A DNA stretch of 64,000 nucleotides from assembly GCA_033239005.1 (NCBI GenBank), contig BSQZ01000011.1, forward strand, positions 10,519,001 through 10,583,000, in the 5' to 3' direction. The position numbers and the translations under genes are program-made. This DNA is from Lamellibrachia satsuma (Eukaryota; Annelida; Polychaeta; Sabellida; Siboglinidae). Each line of letters starts with the position of its first letter. The stretch's first letter is position 1. The notes below the pieces were generated by a model. It worked only from the letters and a program-made list of their open reading frames with translations. It ran no database searches and was not told where the DNA came from. Shown here one piece after another: positions 23,580 through 34,975 of this stretch.

Positions 23580-23945
23580 ATAATTTATGAGCAACATTTT
23601 ATAAGTGTAGGAAACATGCATTCAAAACAACTCCAAAATTCACGTATATTATACTGAAACAATTCGCACAATGATTGACAAAAATATATGCAGATAGTCC
23701 ACTCGGTCACGGTCCACTACGTCACATGTAATCAATTTAAGGCTGAGTATGTCCACTCCATAACACCATGTCGCGTGAGAGGACTGTGACGGAGTGGACA
23801 GTGTGCATATTTTGTTTATTTTGCCAATCATCTACGCCATATTTTCGCCCAGAAACACTGGACATTATTCCATAATTTGACATTATAAAGTATTTTAAAA
23901 GGTAGCGTGCTATGTAATTCACATGCTGTAATTGAATCGTGCGAC
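23580..23945 (+). repeat. Dispersed repeat DR4, copy 2
   Basis: Aligns with 7440-7700 in the same orientation (shared TGACGGAGTGGACA, TAATTTGACATTATA, GTAGCGTGCTATGTAAT). Confidence 0.7.
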
Positions 23946-24699
23946 ATATCACGTGTATTGTACATTATGTCACATTACAAAAAGTTATCCTAAGTGTAAT
24001 GCTCTTGATATTTTCCATCTTAGAGAAACCATTTTTTTTTCAATAATGTCACAACAACAGATAATACTGGTAATTAAATATCATGTTATAGAGCGATTGT
24101 ATGTAACATTCGGCATGCAGCAATTAAACATTTTATATTTCAATACCATAGTTACAACAAAGGTAATACATACATGTCGCATTTCTGCGAATTGCTATTA
24201 TATGAACTATTTTCCTGGTGGGGTAAATGTTAAAGTGTATATAGATGGATGACAAGTTATGTAATGGTAGTAAAGTGTTGTGTGGGAGCCCACAATAGAA
24301 GTTTATTGTTAGGCATGGGGCATGATCATGTTATGTAATAATTATACCCATGATGTTTTAGCTTCTCGCGTGGTACATTTGAGTAAAAGGGGTATCAACG
24401 TAATGCAACCGTCCATAGAGGTTTATTAATTTTAATTGGCTAACTCCGACCTTGTGATCTCGTGGGAAAGCTACCAATCGATGGGTATAAGATGAGAAAT
24501 ATAGGATATTCGGGAGGGCCAGAACACACAAATGCGACATTAGGTTCCAACGATGATGTCCGGCAAGGCCCGGTACGAAGAGAGCGCGATTTATCGCGAC
24601 GTCGAAGAAACCTCTACAACTATGCTCTCATTGACAACAGCGAGCGAAAACCCAGACAACACAATGCCACGCAAGTAATACTGTGCATTGTTTGACAGC
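23946..24699. other. Non-coding stretch, nothing recognised
   Basis: AT-rich to 24350, then more balanced. A small palindromic stretch, GCGCGATTTATCGCGAC, lies near 24580. No coding motif was found. Confidence 0.45.
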
Positions 24700-25150
24700 A
24701 TACGTTGACCGTATGTCCCGGCTGCGTCTCGTTTTCTGCTGCCTAATGACTGCTTGCGACTATTCAGCTGTATGAGCCATCTTTACGACATGTTCGTCGT
24801 CTCCACGTTATGTTGACGACCGAATTACAGAGTGTTCAGCAAGCTATTCTTCCCCGCGAACATTGATGTAGGTGTTAAGGTCTTAAAAGGAAATAGCATA
24901 AACGGTGAACGTTGAAGTAAACATAGGATTTTTTTTGGGTTATTTAGTTTTAGTGGTTATTTATATTTATTTCATTTCTATCATTTCAATAATTTTGTTT
25001 ATTCATTATAAACATATTCATATTTATTTACCTTGGCGTTGTTTCTAATTTGTGGAAGTGTCTTACACTCATAGCTTGAGCTTAAATTAAGTACGGCCCG
25101 CCACCAGCTTCAGCCACTTTGCGGGGACATACACCGAAATCCGTGACTTA
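24700..25150 (-). repeat. Dispersed repeat DR5, inverted copy
   Basis: The reverse complement matches the two ends of 8581-9490: the GGCGGGCCGTACTTA block near 25090 and the CAGCTGAATAGTCGCAAGCA block near 24760. The middle is shorter than in copy 1. Confidence 0.65.
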
Positions 25151-25450
25151 GCTTATGTTATGACATAACATATGTATTCAGTGGAGGGTAGGTAATGACT
25201 TAATTCTGTCTACGATCATCATTGTCCTGCTGGTCTTGCAGCGTGTAGGGTAGCCCGTTGAGCTAAACAAAACAGGTGTGGTTTTTTATCATATGCACAT
25301 ATTAATTTATTTGGGGAATGAGAGTTTTTTGTCATTGCCAAAATGGTCCAATAATATGGAATCATATACGTACGTACGTGCATTGAATGCGCGAGCAAGT
25401 GTGCGTGCGTTCTTACGTGCGAATGTGCGAAGCTATTGGTAGACATTCAC

Positions 25451-25816
25451 TGGCGTCTAGAAACCTGGTCTGTGTGTTACCGGCTTGTTCCGTGGCGTCT
25501 AGAAACCTGGTCTGTGTGTCTCCGGCTTGTTCCGTGGCGTCTAGAAACCTGGTCTGTGTGTTACCGGCTTGTTCCCTGGCGTCTAGAAACCTGGTCTGTG
25601 TGTTACCGGCTTGTTCCCTGGCGACTAGAAACCTGGTCTGTGTGTTACCGGCTTGTTCCCTGGCGTCTAGAAACCTGGTCTGTGTGTTACCGGCTTGTTC
25701 CCTGGCGACTAGAAACCTGGTCTGTGTGTTACCGGCTTGTTCCCTGGCGAGTAGGAACCTGGTCTGTGTGTTACCGGCTTGTTCCCTGGCGTCTAGAAAC
25801 CTGGTCTGTGTGTACG
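25451..25816 (+). repeat. 42-bp minisatellite, about 9 copies
   Basis: The unit (TGGCGTCTAGAAACCTGGTC plus 22 more bases) starts at 25451, 25493, 25535, 25577, 25619, 25661, 25703, 25745 and 25787. Because 42 is a multiple of 3, it gives a 14-residue repeat in more than one + frame; no gene structure supports translation. The last unit runs into the left arm of the large inverted repeat. Confidence 0.95.
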
Positions 25817-26993
25817 TTAGCTTGGCAATGGCGACATGTCTACCAAAAGTAAACTGGGAAGCCCGAGTCAGTTGCTGGCAACTTAATTCAGTTCGGAAAT
25901 AACTCTATTCACAGAAATGTCACGGTCGCCTTGGGTATAATCTAGTCTTCTCAACATACTGGACAGGTATTGGTTTGGAGAAGTGGCAAATAAAACGTCT
26001 TAAGTTTTTAAATGCATTACTGTCGACGAACAGACGAAGATGGCTGGGAAGGCCTGTGTAATACTTGACTGGTTCGCCCAAAACCTTGCCGACTGGAGAA
26101 GATTTGTTGGCGGTTTAGACTTCAATGGGCGCAAAGGAGAGTGGCTGACTGAACCAGCAACAGTTTTTTGACACCTGCGCGGGTGTGTGTCTTCAATGAC
26201 AGACGGCCAGGTTTGATCGTATTTAGTGGCGAGTGTCTGGTATCAACAGTCTACGTAATTACTACGTCGACACATTGTTAGACGCGCGCGATGTACAAGG
26301 CCACAACAATTTTTGTTTACTAATTGAATAACAGTACAAGTCTCTACTTAAATAAATGTACACGGTTAAGACAGTGGTTGAGAATTAGATGAGTGCCTTC
26401 CACGATATTCAGTAAGTCTTACTGATGTAGTTAATCAGTTGTAGTACACATTCAATCAACACAGTGTACCAGACAGTCACCACACACAGGCACACAAGTG
26501 TTGTGGCCTTGAACATCGCGCGCGTCTAACAATGTGTCGACGTAGTAATTACGTAGACTGTTGATACCAGACACTCGCCACTAAATACGATCAAACCTGG
26601 CCGTCTGTCATTGAAGACACACACCCGCGCAGGTGTCAAAAAACTGTTGCTGGTTCAGTCAGCCACTCCCCTTTGCGCCCATTGAAGCCTAAACCGCCAA
26701 CAAATCTTCTCCAGTCGGCAAGGTTTTGGGCGAACCAGTCAAGTATTACACAGGCCTTCCCAGCCATCTTCGTCTGTTCGTCGACAGTAATGCATTTAAA
26801 AACTTAAGACGTTTTATTTGCCACTTCTCCAAACCAATACCTGTCCAGTATGTTGAGAAGACTAGATTATACCCAAGGCGACCGTGACATTTCTGTGAAT
26901 AGAGTTATTTCCGAACTGAATTAAGTTGCCAGCAACTGACTCGGGCTTCCCAGTTTACTTTTGGTAGACATGTCGCCATTGCCAAGCTAACGT
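25814..26993. repeat. Large inverted repeat: 495-bp arms, 190-bp spacer
   Basis: The left arm 25814-26308 and right arm 26499-26993 are reverse complements with only a few mismatches seen by eye (for example GATGTACAAGG against GATGTTCAAGG at the inner end). Outer ends read ACGTTAGCTTGGCAATGG. The spacer is 26309-26498. The right arm continues into repeat family DR6, so the left arm looks like an inverted duplicate of a DR6 segment. No transposase frame is present. Confidence 0.93.
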
Positions 26994-27480
26994 AATATTT
27001 TATCGGAGTGTGTAGGCAATAGCTGCCAACGGGATAACTGTTGATATTCATCACATATAAAGACGTCTCTTTAAAGTGAGTCGAATTGAAGTACGATTCC
27101 AGTATAATGGTAAACGCCCCTTAATGTACGCATCATCTGTATTACAGAAAACTGCATAGTCTGATGTTGTTACAACTGATTTATAACCATGATGGTAAAA
27201 TTTTTATTTAATGTTATAACTGTACAGTTAATTGTAATGCAATGAATTAATTCTCCAAGTTAATTGCTCCATACAAATACGTATTCACTCACTCACTCAC
27301 TCACTCACTCACTCGCTCGCTCGCTCGCTCACTCACCCAATCAAAAAAAAATTATTCTACAATACAAATCTCATATAATAATTCTTATCCCATCATGGAA
27401 TATGTTTCTGGGGAGCAGAAAGGGTTTTAAATTTCAAAGGGCTGTGTTTTAAATGTTCGGTGCACGTAGTTCACGGCAGC
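26994..27480 (+). repeat. Dispersed repeat DR6, copy 1 (with ACTC microsatellite)
   Basis: Continues the right arm of the inverted repeat. Copies lie at 27760-28230 and 30500-31620. Shared blocks include GGGATAACTGTTGATATTCA, AGTGAGTCGAATTGAAG and CATACAAATACGTATTCAC. An ACTC/GCTC tetranucleotide tract occupies about 27286-27337. Confidence 0.8.
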
Positions 27481-27760
27481 GGTTCTGGACAGACCAAGAG
27501 CAGTGGGCGTCTTTAGCGTATTCAGGTTGGGTCGTTGGTCGTATTTTGGGGGCGTCTCTACCGTATCAGTTGTCTCGATAATGACTACGTCGACGAGTGC
27601 TTGTCAGTTGAGAGCTTGTGACTGAATGACATGTCCATGCGTTGGGTGTACTGTTCTCGGCATATCGCTAGGTCTGATTTAGCCGCGGAATTGTGACTGC
27701 CGGTTGCGATTGATGGCTGATAATTACCGAGTAAAGCTTTGTTACAATTGTTAGTTTAAA
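27481..27760 (+). repeat. Dispersed repeat DR7, copy 2
   Basis: Shares GCGTCTTTAGCGTATTCAGG, TCGTTGGTCGTATTT and GACTACGTCGACGAGTGCTT with 31690-31980, and shorter blocks with 13478-13740 and 51940-52200. It always follows DR6 in this region. Confidence 0.75.
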
Positions 27761-28230
27761 CAGTTTACTTTTGGTAGACATGTCGCCACTGCCAAGTTAA
27801 AGTAATATTTTATTGGAGTGTGTATACAATAGCTGTCAACGGGATAACTGTTGATATTCATCCCATATAAAGACGTCTCTTTAAAGTGAGTCGAATTGAA
27901 GTACGATTCCAATCCTTCATTATAGACAGGCGGATAACGAGGTTTATTGGATTTTATTTAATGCTATAACTGTACATTTAATTATAATGTAATGAATTAA
28001 TTCTCCAAGTTATTTGCCCATACAAATACGTATTCACTCACTCACTCACTCACTCACTCACTCACTCACTCAATCACACAATCACTCACCCAATCTAAAA
28101 AATATATTCAACAATCCAAATTTCATATAATAATACTTATCCCATCATGGGATATGTTTCTGGGGAGCAGAAAGGGTTTTAAATTTCAAAGGGCTGTGTT
28201 TTAAATGTTCGGAAATTTTCCTATGCGCCA
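27761..28230 (+). repeat. Dispersed repeat DR6, copy 2 (with ACTC microsatellite)
   Basis: Starts at CAGTTTACTTTTGGTAGACA and follows copy 1, but lacks a block that copies 1 and 3 retain. The ACTC tract is at about 28034-28088. The end GGGGAGCAGAAAGGGTTTTA is shared with copy 1. Confidence 0.8.
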
Positions 28231-28519
28231 CAACATCGTGTTAGTTTAAACGGTCGGTCCAAAGCAGGATTGATTTGTTAAATCTGGAAGGTAGTTCGAT
28301 CCAATCTCTCGTACAGTTTTTTAATCAGTTGGAAGAAGGGAACTTTACGCAACAACACCGATGCCCAATACGTTCCCATGACATAGTTAGTTTGGTCGTT
28401 AACATCATTTATCGCCTCGGTCACCAGTGACAGGGAAGAAGATCGATGAAACGTGCGACGACATTACCAACCAACAAGAAGCTGTGTGGTCGTAATATAT
28501 ATGCGTGCCGTGTGTGCGT

Positions 28520-28605
28520 GCGTGCGTGCATGCATGTATGTATGTATGTATGTATGTATGTATGTATGTATGTATGTATGTATGTATGTATGTATGTATG
28601 CAAAT
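28520..28605. repeat. (GTAT)n tetranucleotide microsatellite
   Basis: GTGC and GCAT units followed by about 18 GTAT units. Confidence 0.95.
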
Positions 28606-28625
28606 AATACATATGCAATGTATGT

Positions 28626-28750
28626 ACAGTGGAACCTTAATCCGGACGCCGAGAAAATATTAGCATCCGATGACATTATTTCACAGGATTTCCAAACACT
28701 AATATTCATTTTTAAAGAGAAATCCGCGTTTTTGGATCCGGACGTTTGAA
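28626..28750. mobile_element. Possible Tigger/pogo-type MITE remnant
   Basis: Starts with TACAGTGGAACCTTAATCC, which resembles the inverted termini of Tigger/pogo-type elements, and near its other end carries GGATCCGGACGTTTGAATC, partly complementary to the start (TTAATCCGGACGCC). It is about 125 bp with no coding capacity. The identification rests on these termini only. Confidence 0.3.
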
Positions 28751-29031
28751 TCTGTCACCAAACCATAATTTTGCTAAAAAAAAACTTACGTGAATTTTTA
28801 ATTTACCAAAAATTATTTGCTCGATAATGGATATAATTTACACTAATGTGAACAATATACATAATTATGCAAGGCTTACGACGAGTAGCGAGTGGTAGAT
28901 ATATGTGTCATGTTCTTAACTAATTTATTATTATTTATTTAATTCTTTCATTTTTATAATTTATTTGTAAATATTCTACTATGCGCATAAGTATATATAA
29001 TAATATTAATAATAAGCATATATAATAATAA

Positions 29032-29032
<1 letters not shown>

Positions 29033-29127
<95 letters not shown>
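29033..29127. repeat. Compound TA/TG microsatellite
   Basis: TA units, then about eight TG units, then TA units. Confidence 0.95.
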
Positions 29128-29227
29128 TTAAAATTATGTAATAATATAGAAATATACAGTCTTCATGGTTTTTTAAATAACTGTTTAAAAAGACGTTGAA
29201 TACATGCAGATTATGCATAATAATTTA

Positions 29228-29655
<428 letters not shown>

Positions 29656-29659
29656 AACA

Positions 29660-29752
29660 AAGTGTGTGTGAGTGCGTATTTGTGTGCGTGTAAGTTTGTG
29701 TGCGTGCATGCATGCGAGCGAGCGAGCGTGCGTTCGTGGGCGCGTGCGTGTG

Positions 29753-29808
<56 letters not shown>

Positions 29809-29815
29809 TGTGTGT
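29660..29815. repeat. (TG)n and (TGCG)n microsatellite
   Basis: Alternating TG and TGCG units, with about 12 GTGC/GCGT units at the right end, directly after the CT tract. Confidence 0.95.
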
Positions 29816-29960
29816 CAGAGTGGGAGGTGGGAGGTTCCTCATAAAAATTGGTGGGAGGCGGGAAGTTGGCCTTTGAAATAGGTATGAAGTGGGAGGTTGG
29901 CCTAAAAGATGGCGGGGGTGGTATTTTGATTTGGGATTTTGACCTGGGAGATGTAAACAC
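29816..29960 (+). repeat. G-rich repeat built on GTGGGAGGTTGG
   Basis: Repeats GGTGGGAGG-type blocks four to five times. The reverse complement resembles 57560-57720 (CAACCTCCCATCTCCCACC). In both places the repeat lies beside a long microsatellite. Confidence 0.6.
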
Positions 29961-30499
29961 AAATCATATAAATACCATTACATACTTCCCAAGGCAGCAG
30001 ATTCATCGGGCCACGGATGACCGTTCATCTTATAGATTGGTGCCCAGTCCACCATATTCGCCACCACGGCACTGTTATATGTGTCAAATTCCATATTGCG
30101 CGCTGTGTGCGAAGCGTCCCTTGTGAATGAGTTGGGAACGTTTGTTCGTTGTTGAACCGGGGGTGCGCTTTGCCCGACATGACGAAATTTGTGACACGTT
30201 CTGTAATAATAGTTCTATTTAGCTAAGCGATGTGTTTATGTAACTGATTGATCCGTTTCCGCCTTAGATGAAAATAAGTAGGCCAAATCGTGTTTACTCC
30301 CAAAGGGGTGCACTTTGCTCCACCCTACTCTATGCTATGCTACGCATTTCTTTTTGTGCCCTATCGTCTTCCTCGTCGCAAATGGGTGACATGTCCCAAA
30401 CCCCCAAATTCACTGCCCCAATGGACAGTAATATTAGCTCCATAACAACTTCGACTGCGTCACTGCACATTACAGTGACACTATTGTGAAGATGACAAA
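29961..30499. other. Non-coding stretch, nothing recognised
   Basis: A 73-codon frame at 30268-30489 has no domain, no splice context and no second copy in the window. It is treated as chance. Confidence 0.45.
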
Positions 30500-31620
30500 G
30501 CAACACTTATATGCTTGCCGAGAAACCGAACAGCTTACGAGTTTCCCGGTATGTAACTAGACCCGATTTTGGTGGGTGCATTCACATTGGTGGGTGCATT
30601 CACACTTGCAGTCACAAGCTAAACAAGACTTGTTAGTACTTGCAACACCGGAGTTGAGCTGAATTTATTTTACCTGGTCGAACAATTTCTGAAACAACAC
30701 GCTGGAAAACGTTTCATTGATACAGTAAATGACAGTTCTTCTTAAGGTGTTCTTCTTAAGTCCATTTCAGAGCGGCACTTGGCTAGTTACAGTAATGCAT
30801 TTTAAAACCCTAAGACGTTTTTCTTTGGCACTGCTCCAAACCTATATCTTTCCAGTATGTTGAGAAGACTAGATTATACCCAAGACGACCGTGTCATTTC
30901 TGTGAACAGATGTATTTCCGAACTGAATTAAGTTGTCAGCAACTGACTCGGGCTTCCTAGTTTACTTTTGGTAGATATGTTCGCCACTGCCAAGTTAAAG
31001 TAATATTTTATCGGAGTGCGTAGACAATAGCTGTCAACGGAATAACTGTTGATATTCATCACATATAAAGGCGTCTCGTTAAAGTGAGCCGAATTGAAGC
31101 ACGATTCCAGTATAATAGTAAATGTACGCATGCTCGTCTATATTACAGAAAACTGCATAGTCTGATATTGTTACAACAAGTTATGTATAACCTTGATGGC
31201 ATAACTTAGTAAACATGTAAAACGTATAAACAACAAAGACATTGATATGTAAATCTATATATATATCCCAATCCTTCACTATAAACAGGCGGATAACGAG
31301 ATTTTGTGGATTTTATTTAATGTTATAACTGTACAATTAATTGTAATCTAATGAATTAATTCTCCAAGTTAATTGCCCCATACAAATACGTATTCACCAA
31401 CTAACTCACTTACTCATTCACTCACTCACTCCCTCACTCACTCACTCACTCACTCACTCACTCACTCACTCACTCACTCACTCTCCCAATCAAACATTTT
31501 TATTCTACAATCCAAATCTCATATAATAACACCTAGCGCATCATGGCAAATATTTCTTGGGTGCAGTAAGGCGTCTTAATCTCAAGGAGCCGTGTTTTAA
31601 ATGTTCGGACATTTTCCTAA
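30500..31620 (+). repeat. Dispersed repeat DR6, copy 3 (longest 5' extent)
   Basis: Its left part (30500-30740) aligns with 41680-41890. The middle (30785-30990) aligns with the right arm of the 26-kb inverted repeat, and the right part with copies 1 and 2. A short tandem GGTGGGTGCATTCAC occurs twice near 30570-30605. An ACTC tract spans about 31395-31486. Confidence 0.8.
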
Positions 31621-31980
31621 ACGCCACAACATTGTGTTGGCGAGTAATTCCTTCAATACCCAGTGCACGTAGTTCACGGCTGCTATACTGGACAGACCAA
31701 GAGCGGTTGGCGTCTTTGGCGTATTCAGGCTGTGTCGTTGGTCGTATTTAGGGGCGTCTCTGTCGTATCAGTTGTCACGATAATGACTACGTCGACGAGT
31801 GCTTGCCAGTTGAGAGCTTCTAGCTGAAAGACATGTCCAGGCGTTGGGTGTACTGTTCTCGGCATATCGCCTGGTCTGATTTTGCCGCGGAATAGTGACT
31901 GCCGGTTGCGATTGATGGCCGACAATTACCGAGTAAAGTTTTTGTCACAATTGTTCGTTTAAACGGTCGGTCTAATGCAT
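31621..31980 (+). repeat. Dispersed repeat DR7, copy 3
   Basis: Follows DR6 as at 27480. Shares GACTACGTCGACGAGTGCTT, TGTTCTCGGCATATCGC and GACTGCCGGTTGCGATTGAT with copy 2. Confidence 0.75.
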
Positions 31981-31989
31981 CTTGGCAGC

Positions 31990-32185
31990 TCCAGAACTAT
32001 TTGCATTTGGAACGTTCCGCAAAACTTTCCAATTTCTTGACAAAGATGTGTTCTTGCCATTATATAAAACATTGGTAAGAACGCATCTTGACTACACCAC
32101 AGCAGTACGGTATCCTTACAAAAAACACATTATGGCATCAGAAAACGTCCAAAGAAGACCAACAAAATAATTACCAGGAGCCGAC
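31990..32185 (+). mobile_element. LINE reverse transcriptase C-terminal fragment
   Basis: The frame from 31982 reads FLDKDVFLPLYKTLVRTHLD, then YKKHIMASENVQRRPTK. This is the region after the RT fingers/palm in CR1/Jockey-group LINEs (usually LYKALVRPHLEY and VQRRATK). It is cut off at both ends. A related start (AAAACTGCTTCTATTTGGAAC) appears at 52209, also after a DR7 copy. Confidence 0.65.
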
Positions 32186-32760
32186 GAGTTTTCAGGCAAT
32201 TAAATTGATTGCATATATTGATCAGATATCTATCATAAGTGTAGACACTACTTTTGGGCAGCAACAATGCACAACATTATACCGTCAAATCCACGTAGGA
32301 CCGTCAAACTGGAACTTGGAATTCTTGTATAACTGTTATATTAAATGTCAGCCGTCGAGTACGGTGCACTCCGCAAAGGTGCTATTTATGATTTATTTCA
32401 CACGCCTTAAATTCAAATAAAAGTTGGGGATTATGTTCTATGTTTTTGCAGTTGGTTGGCATTTGAATAAAATTTCTATAGAGATAGGTATAGACTAGAG
32501 AGGGTATTGTCTGTCTTTACGTAATGGCGTCAACGTGCAAATGCGGCGGCCATCTTGGAGTTCGAGAACAGCGTAAAACCGCAAAACGTTATTCCTTCTG
32601 GGTACGCGCGATAATGTTCTAGTTTCCATGTGCTATCTGAATGAGAATGTATATTTGTATCTGAAAACCCAAATATATAAGTACATACAGCACAGTTTAA
32701 ATACATCTAAACCAATTATAGAATACGTAATTTCGTAGTTTTGATTCCCCATATATCGTT
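32170..32760 (+). repeat. Dispersed repeat DR3, copy
   Basis: Aligns with 43900-44470 and 47590-47900 (shared GATCAGATCTCTATCATA-like sequence, ACTACTTTTGGGCAGCAACA, ATGTCAGCCGTCGAGTACG, GGGACTATGTTCTATGT-like sequence). Confidence 0.8.
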
Positions 32761-32783
32761 TAGCGCATTAAGCATTGTGTGAA

Positions 32784-32890
32784 CAAATGTTTATTAAGAC
32801 TACCTCTTACAAATGTTTATTACGAGTGCCTCTTACAAATGTTTATTACGAGTGCCTCTTACAAATGTTTATTACGAGTGCCTCTTACAA
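32784..32890. repeat. 26-bp tandem repeat, 4 copies
   Basis: CAAATGTTTATTACGAGTGC-type units start at 32784, 32810, 32836 and 32862. Confidence 0.9.
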
Positions 32891-33295
32891 AATCACTCAA
32901 ACGAGGCGCAGTTTCACTGATAACTTACCGTGACTTATGGAATACGACGTGTATTTCCGCTCATTGCCGAAAACTCGCCGACATGACTTGCGTAATCGTC
33001 AATGCAGTATTAGTTTATCGAAAGTATTCACTGCAAACAACTGCACGGACCATTCTATGGATTATGTAGATGAGATAGTTGTAGTTATTTATATTTCATA
33101 TATTAGATAAGCAGGTTGCACCGATTGTTGCTGATATCGCCTTTGATAGCACAAGCAATCTCGAAATACAAAATATTTATGTGTGGCGCAGCAAAGTTTG
33201 ACTGTCGCATTGTATGAGCATTTAGTATCTCTACTTGATTTTAAGGTAGTGCCAAATCTTATGTGAGTGTGTTTATGGTCGAGTTTCATTATCAA

Positions 33296-33350
33296 CGGAT
33301 AAAGGGAGGGATAAAGGGAGGACTAAAGGGAGGGCTAAAGGGAGGGCAGG
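33296..33350 (+). repeat. 14-bp G-rich tandem repeat with G-quadruplex motif
   Basis: GGGCTAAAGGGAGG-type units repeat about four times. Positions 33328-33346 read GGGAGGGCTAAAGGGAGGG: four G3 runs with loops of 1, 5 and 1, a strong quadruplex pattern. Confidence 0.8.
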
Positions 33351-33533
33351 TGGCATAGTTGACTAAACCGATGAAGATATATTTGCCGAGGTGTGTTGGG
33401 ATGGCTAATACGATAAGTCAATTATTAAGTCAAATATGTTCGGCAGTTGTAAAAATCCATGGAAACACATTGTTTGTTGATTTATAATATTTATTATTAC
33501 TAGGCGTATATCTGTTGTGTCTTTCATTTGCAG

Positions 33534-33722
33534 CCCTCTAGCGGTGACGAAGGCGATGACTACGTGCCCTCTAGCGGCGACGAAGCGTCACGCGATGACT
33601 ACGTGCTCTCTAGCGGTGATGAAGCATCAGGCGATGACTACGTCACTGAAAGGAAAACCTTTCAGAGACGTCGCATATTCGGTCACCCGGAAGGAGAGCT
33701 GTCTCCAACGTCATCGATACAG
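33534..33722 (+). CDS. Putative internal exon encoding an acidic SSGDE/DDYV repeat
   Basis: A 63-codon phase 0-0 segment is framed by a good acceptor (CTTTCATTTGCAG, ending 33533) and a donor (GTGAGT at 33723). It encodes three tandem acidic units (PSSGDEGDDYV, PSSGDEASRDDYV, LSSGDEASGDDYV) followed by a basic stretch (TERKTFQRRRIFGH) and SPTSSIQ. Unit lengths are 33, 39 and 39 bp, and differences among units are mostly synonymous (GGT/GGC, GAC/GAT, GCG/GCA, GTG/GTC), which argues for selection on protein. Acidic Ser/Asp-rich leaders of this kind occur in PiggyBac-derived transposases and many nuclear proteins; no flanking exon was identified, so the gene is not named. The last 60 bp resemble 58920-58990. 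Confidence 0.45.
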
Positions 33723-34899
33723 GTGAGTTAATAGTACGTTCAACGCGATTCATACTTCATCCCCTGGAAGACCTGGGGACCTCTTCACTAAGATAAATAG
33801 CTCATAATGAAATTTCATAATATATTTTATAAGTATTTTCAAAATGCTTTTCACTAATTCATGCTCATTAAATCCGTCATAAGCTAGTGATCGAAATATC
33901 CATCTTAAGCTCCACAGTATGCACAATTGGACGACATAAATAGAAAAGTGGCTGATAATACGTTCCATCGAACACTTTTCAGCCAAATTTGACTTATTTG
34001 TTCACTGGGTGAAGAGAACAAAATTATAAAAGAAGACGTATTGTCACAGAGCAGGGGACACAACGGCGACGTGTTATTTTCACAAGTGATGTTTCGACAG
34101 TGTTCAGTAGCAAAGCCCGCGGAAAGCGCCAACAACAGAATATGGTTAGGGGTGTGCATATTTTTGTTAGATATACCTTAACATTTCCTAAAAATTTAAT
34201 AACAAATGTTTCGCGAACAAGCTTAACCTTCGCGATGCCGTAAAACAGCGCACAAAACGAATTGTCAACGCCAGTGCTGTAAAACAGACACTGTAGACAA
34301 AAGCCATAATTTGTCAATTATCCATCGCTGACATCTTAAAACTGACGTGACTGTGAAAAACAGGATCTATGCGTGAAACTGGAGACAAGATAATACGCAG
34401 TTTGGAAAATTTTACTATTTATGATGGATATGTTTTGATTTATGAGCGATCTAATCTCGTCGTTATTAAGGAGCGTTTCTATGAGCGTTTTATGATTTAT
34501 TCTTAGTGAAACGCAATGTTCAGCTTCGATCAAACCTAAACAGTGAAATCGATGTTAAACAACAATATCGCTTTAATGAGCTCATAAGAACCTTAGCGAA
34601 ACGGTACCCTGTTTATTCGGACGTCAACTCATCTTTTCTTGGAACTATTCAGCAACGCCGCAATTACTGCGCGAATACTTTTAAGTTATTTAAATATTCA
34701 CCAAAGTAAAGCTAGTACATTATGTTAAAGTTGGTAAAATGAAATGCTACGTTGATATAATAGTCTGTCTCTTTCTTTCTCTCGTTCTGTCTTCCTTCCT
34801 ATATTCCACTTTGTAACAATGTCGCACCGTTTTTGAAATTGTGAGTCCCTAATATGTTAAGTATGCATAACAGCGTTTAACAAATAACTATGCTTAAGC

Positions 34900-34975
34900 T
34901 TAAAGGGACTCGAACCTAGAGGCAAAACTTAAAAACAGACGCCTCTGATCTCTAGTGACAATCTCTCTAACTAAT
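34900..34975 (-). repeat. tRNA-derived SINE head remnant
   Basis: On the minus strand a B box GGTTCGAGTCC (34906-34916) lies downstream of AGAGGCGTCTG and TTTTTAAGTTTTGCCTCTA, which resemble the D-arm end and anticodon arm of a tRNA. The D-arm is degenerate and the acceptor stem does not pair, so this is a tRNA-derived repeat rather than a gene. Confidence 0.4.

Noticed and set aside
25387..25902. 171- and 138-codon frames with a 14-residue repeat
   Set aside because: Produced by the 42-bp minisatellite; several frames are open at once and no gene signals surround them.
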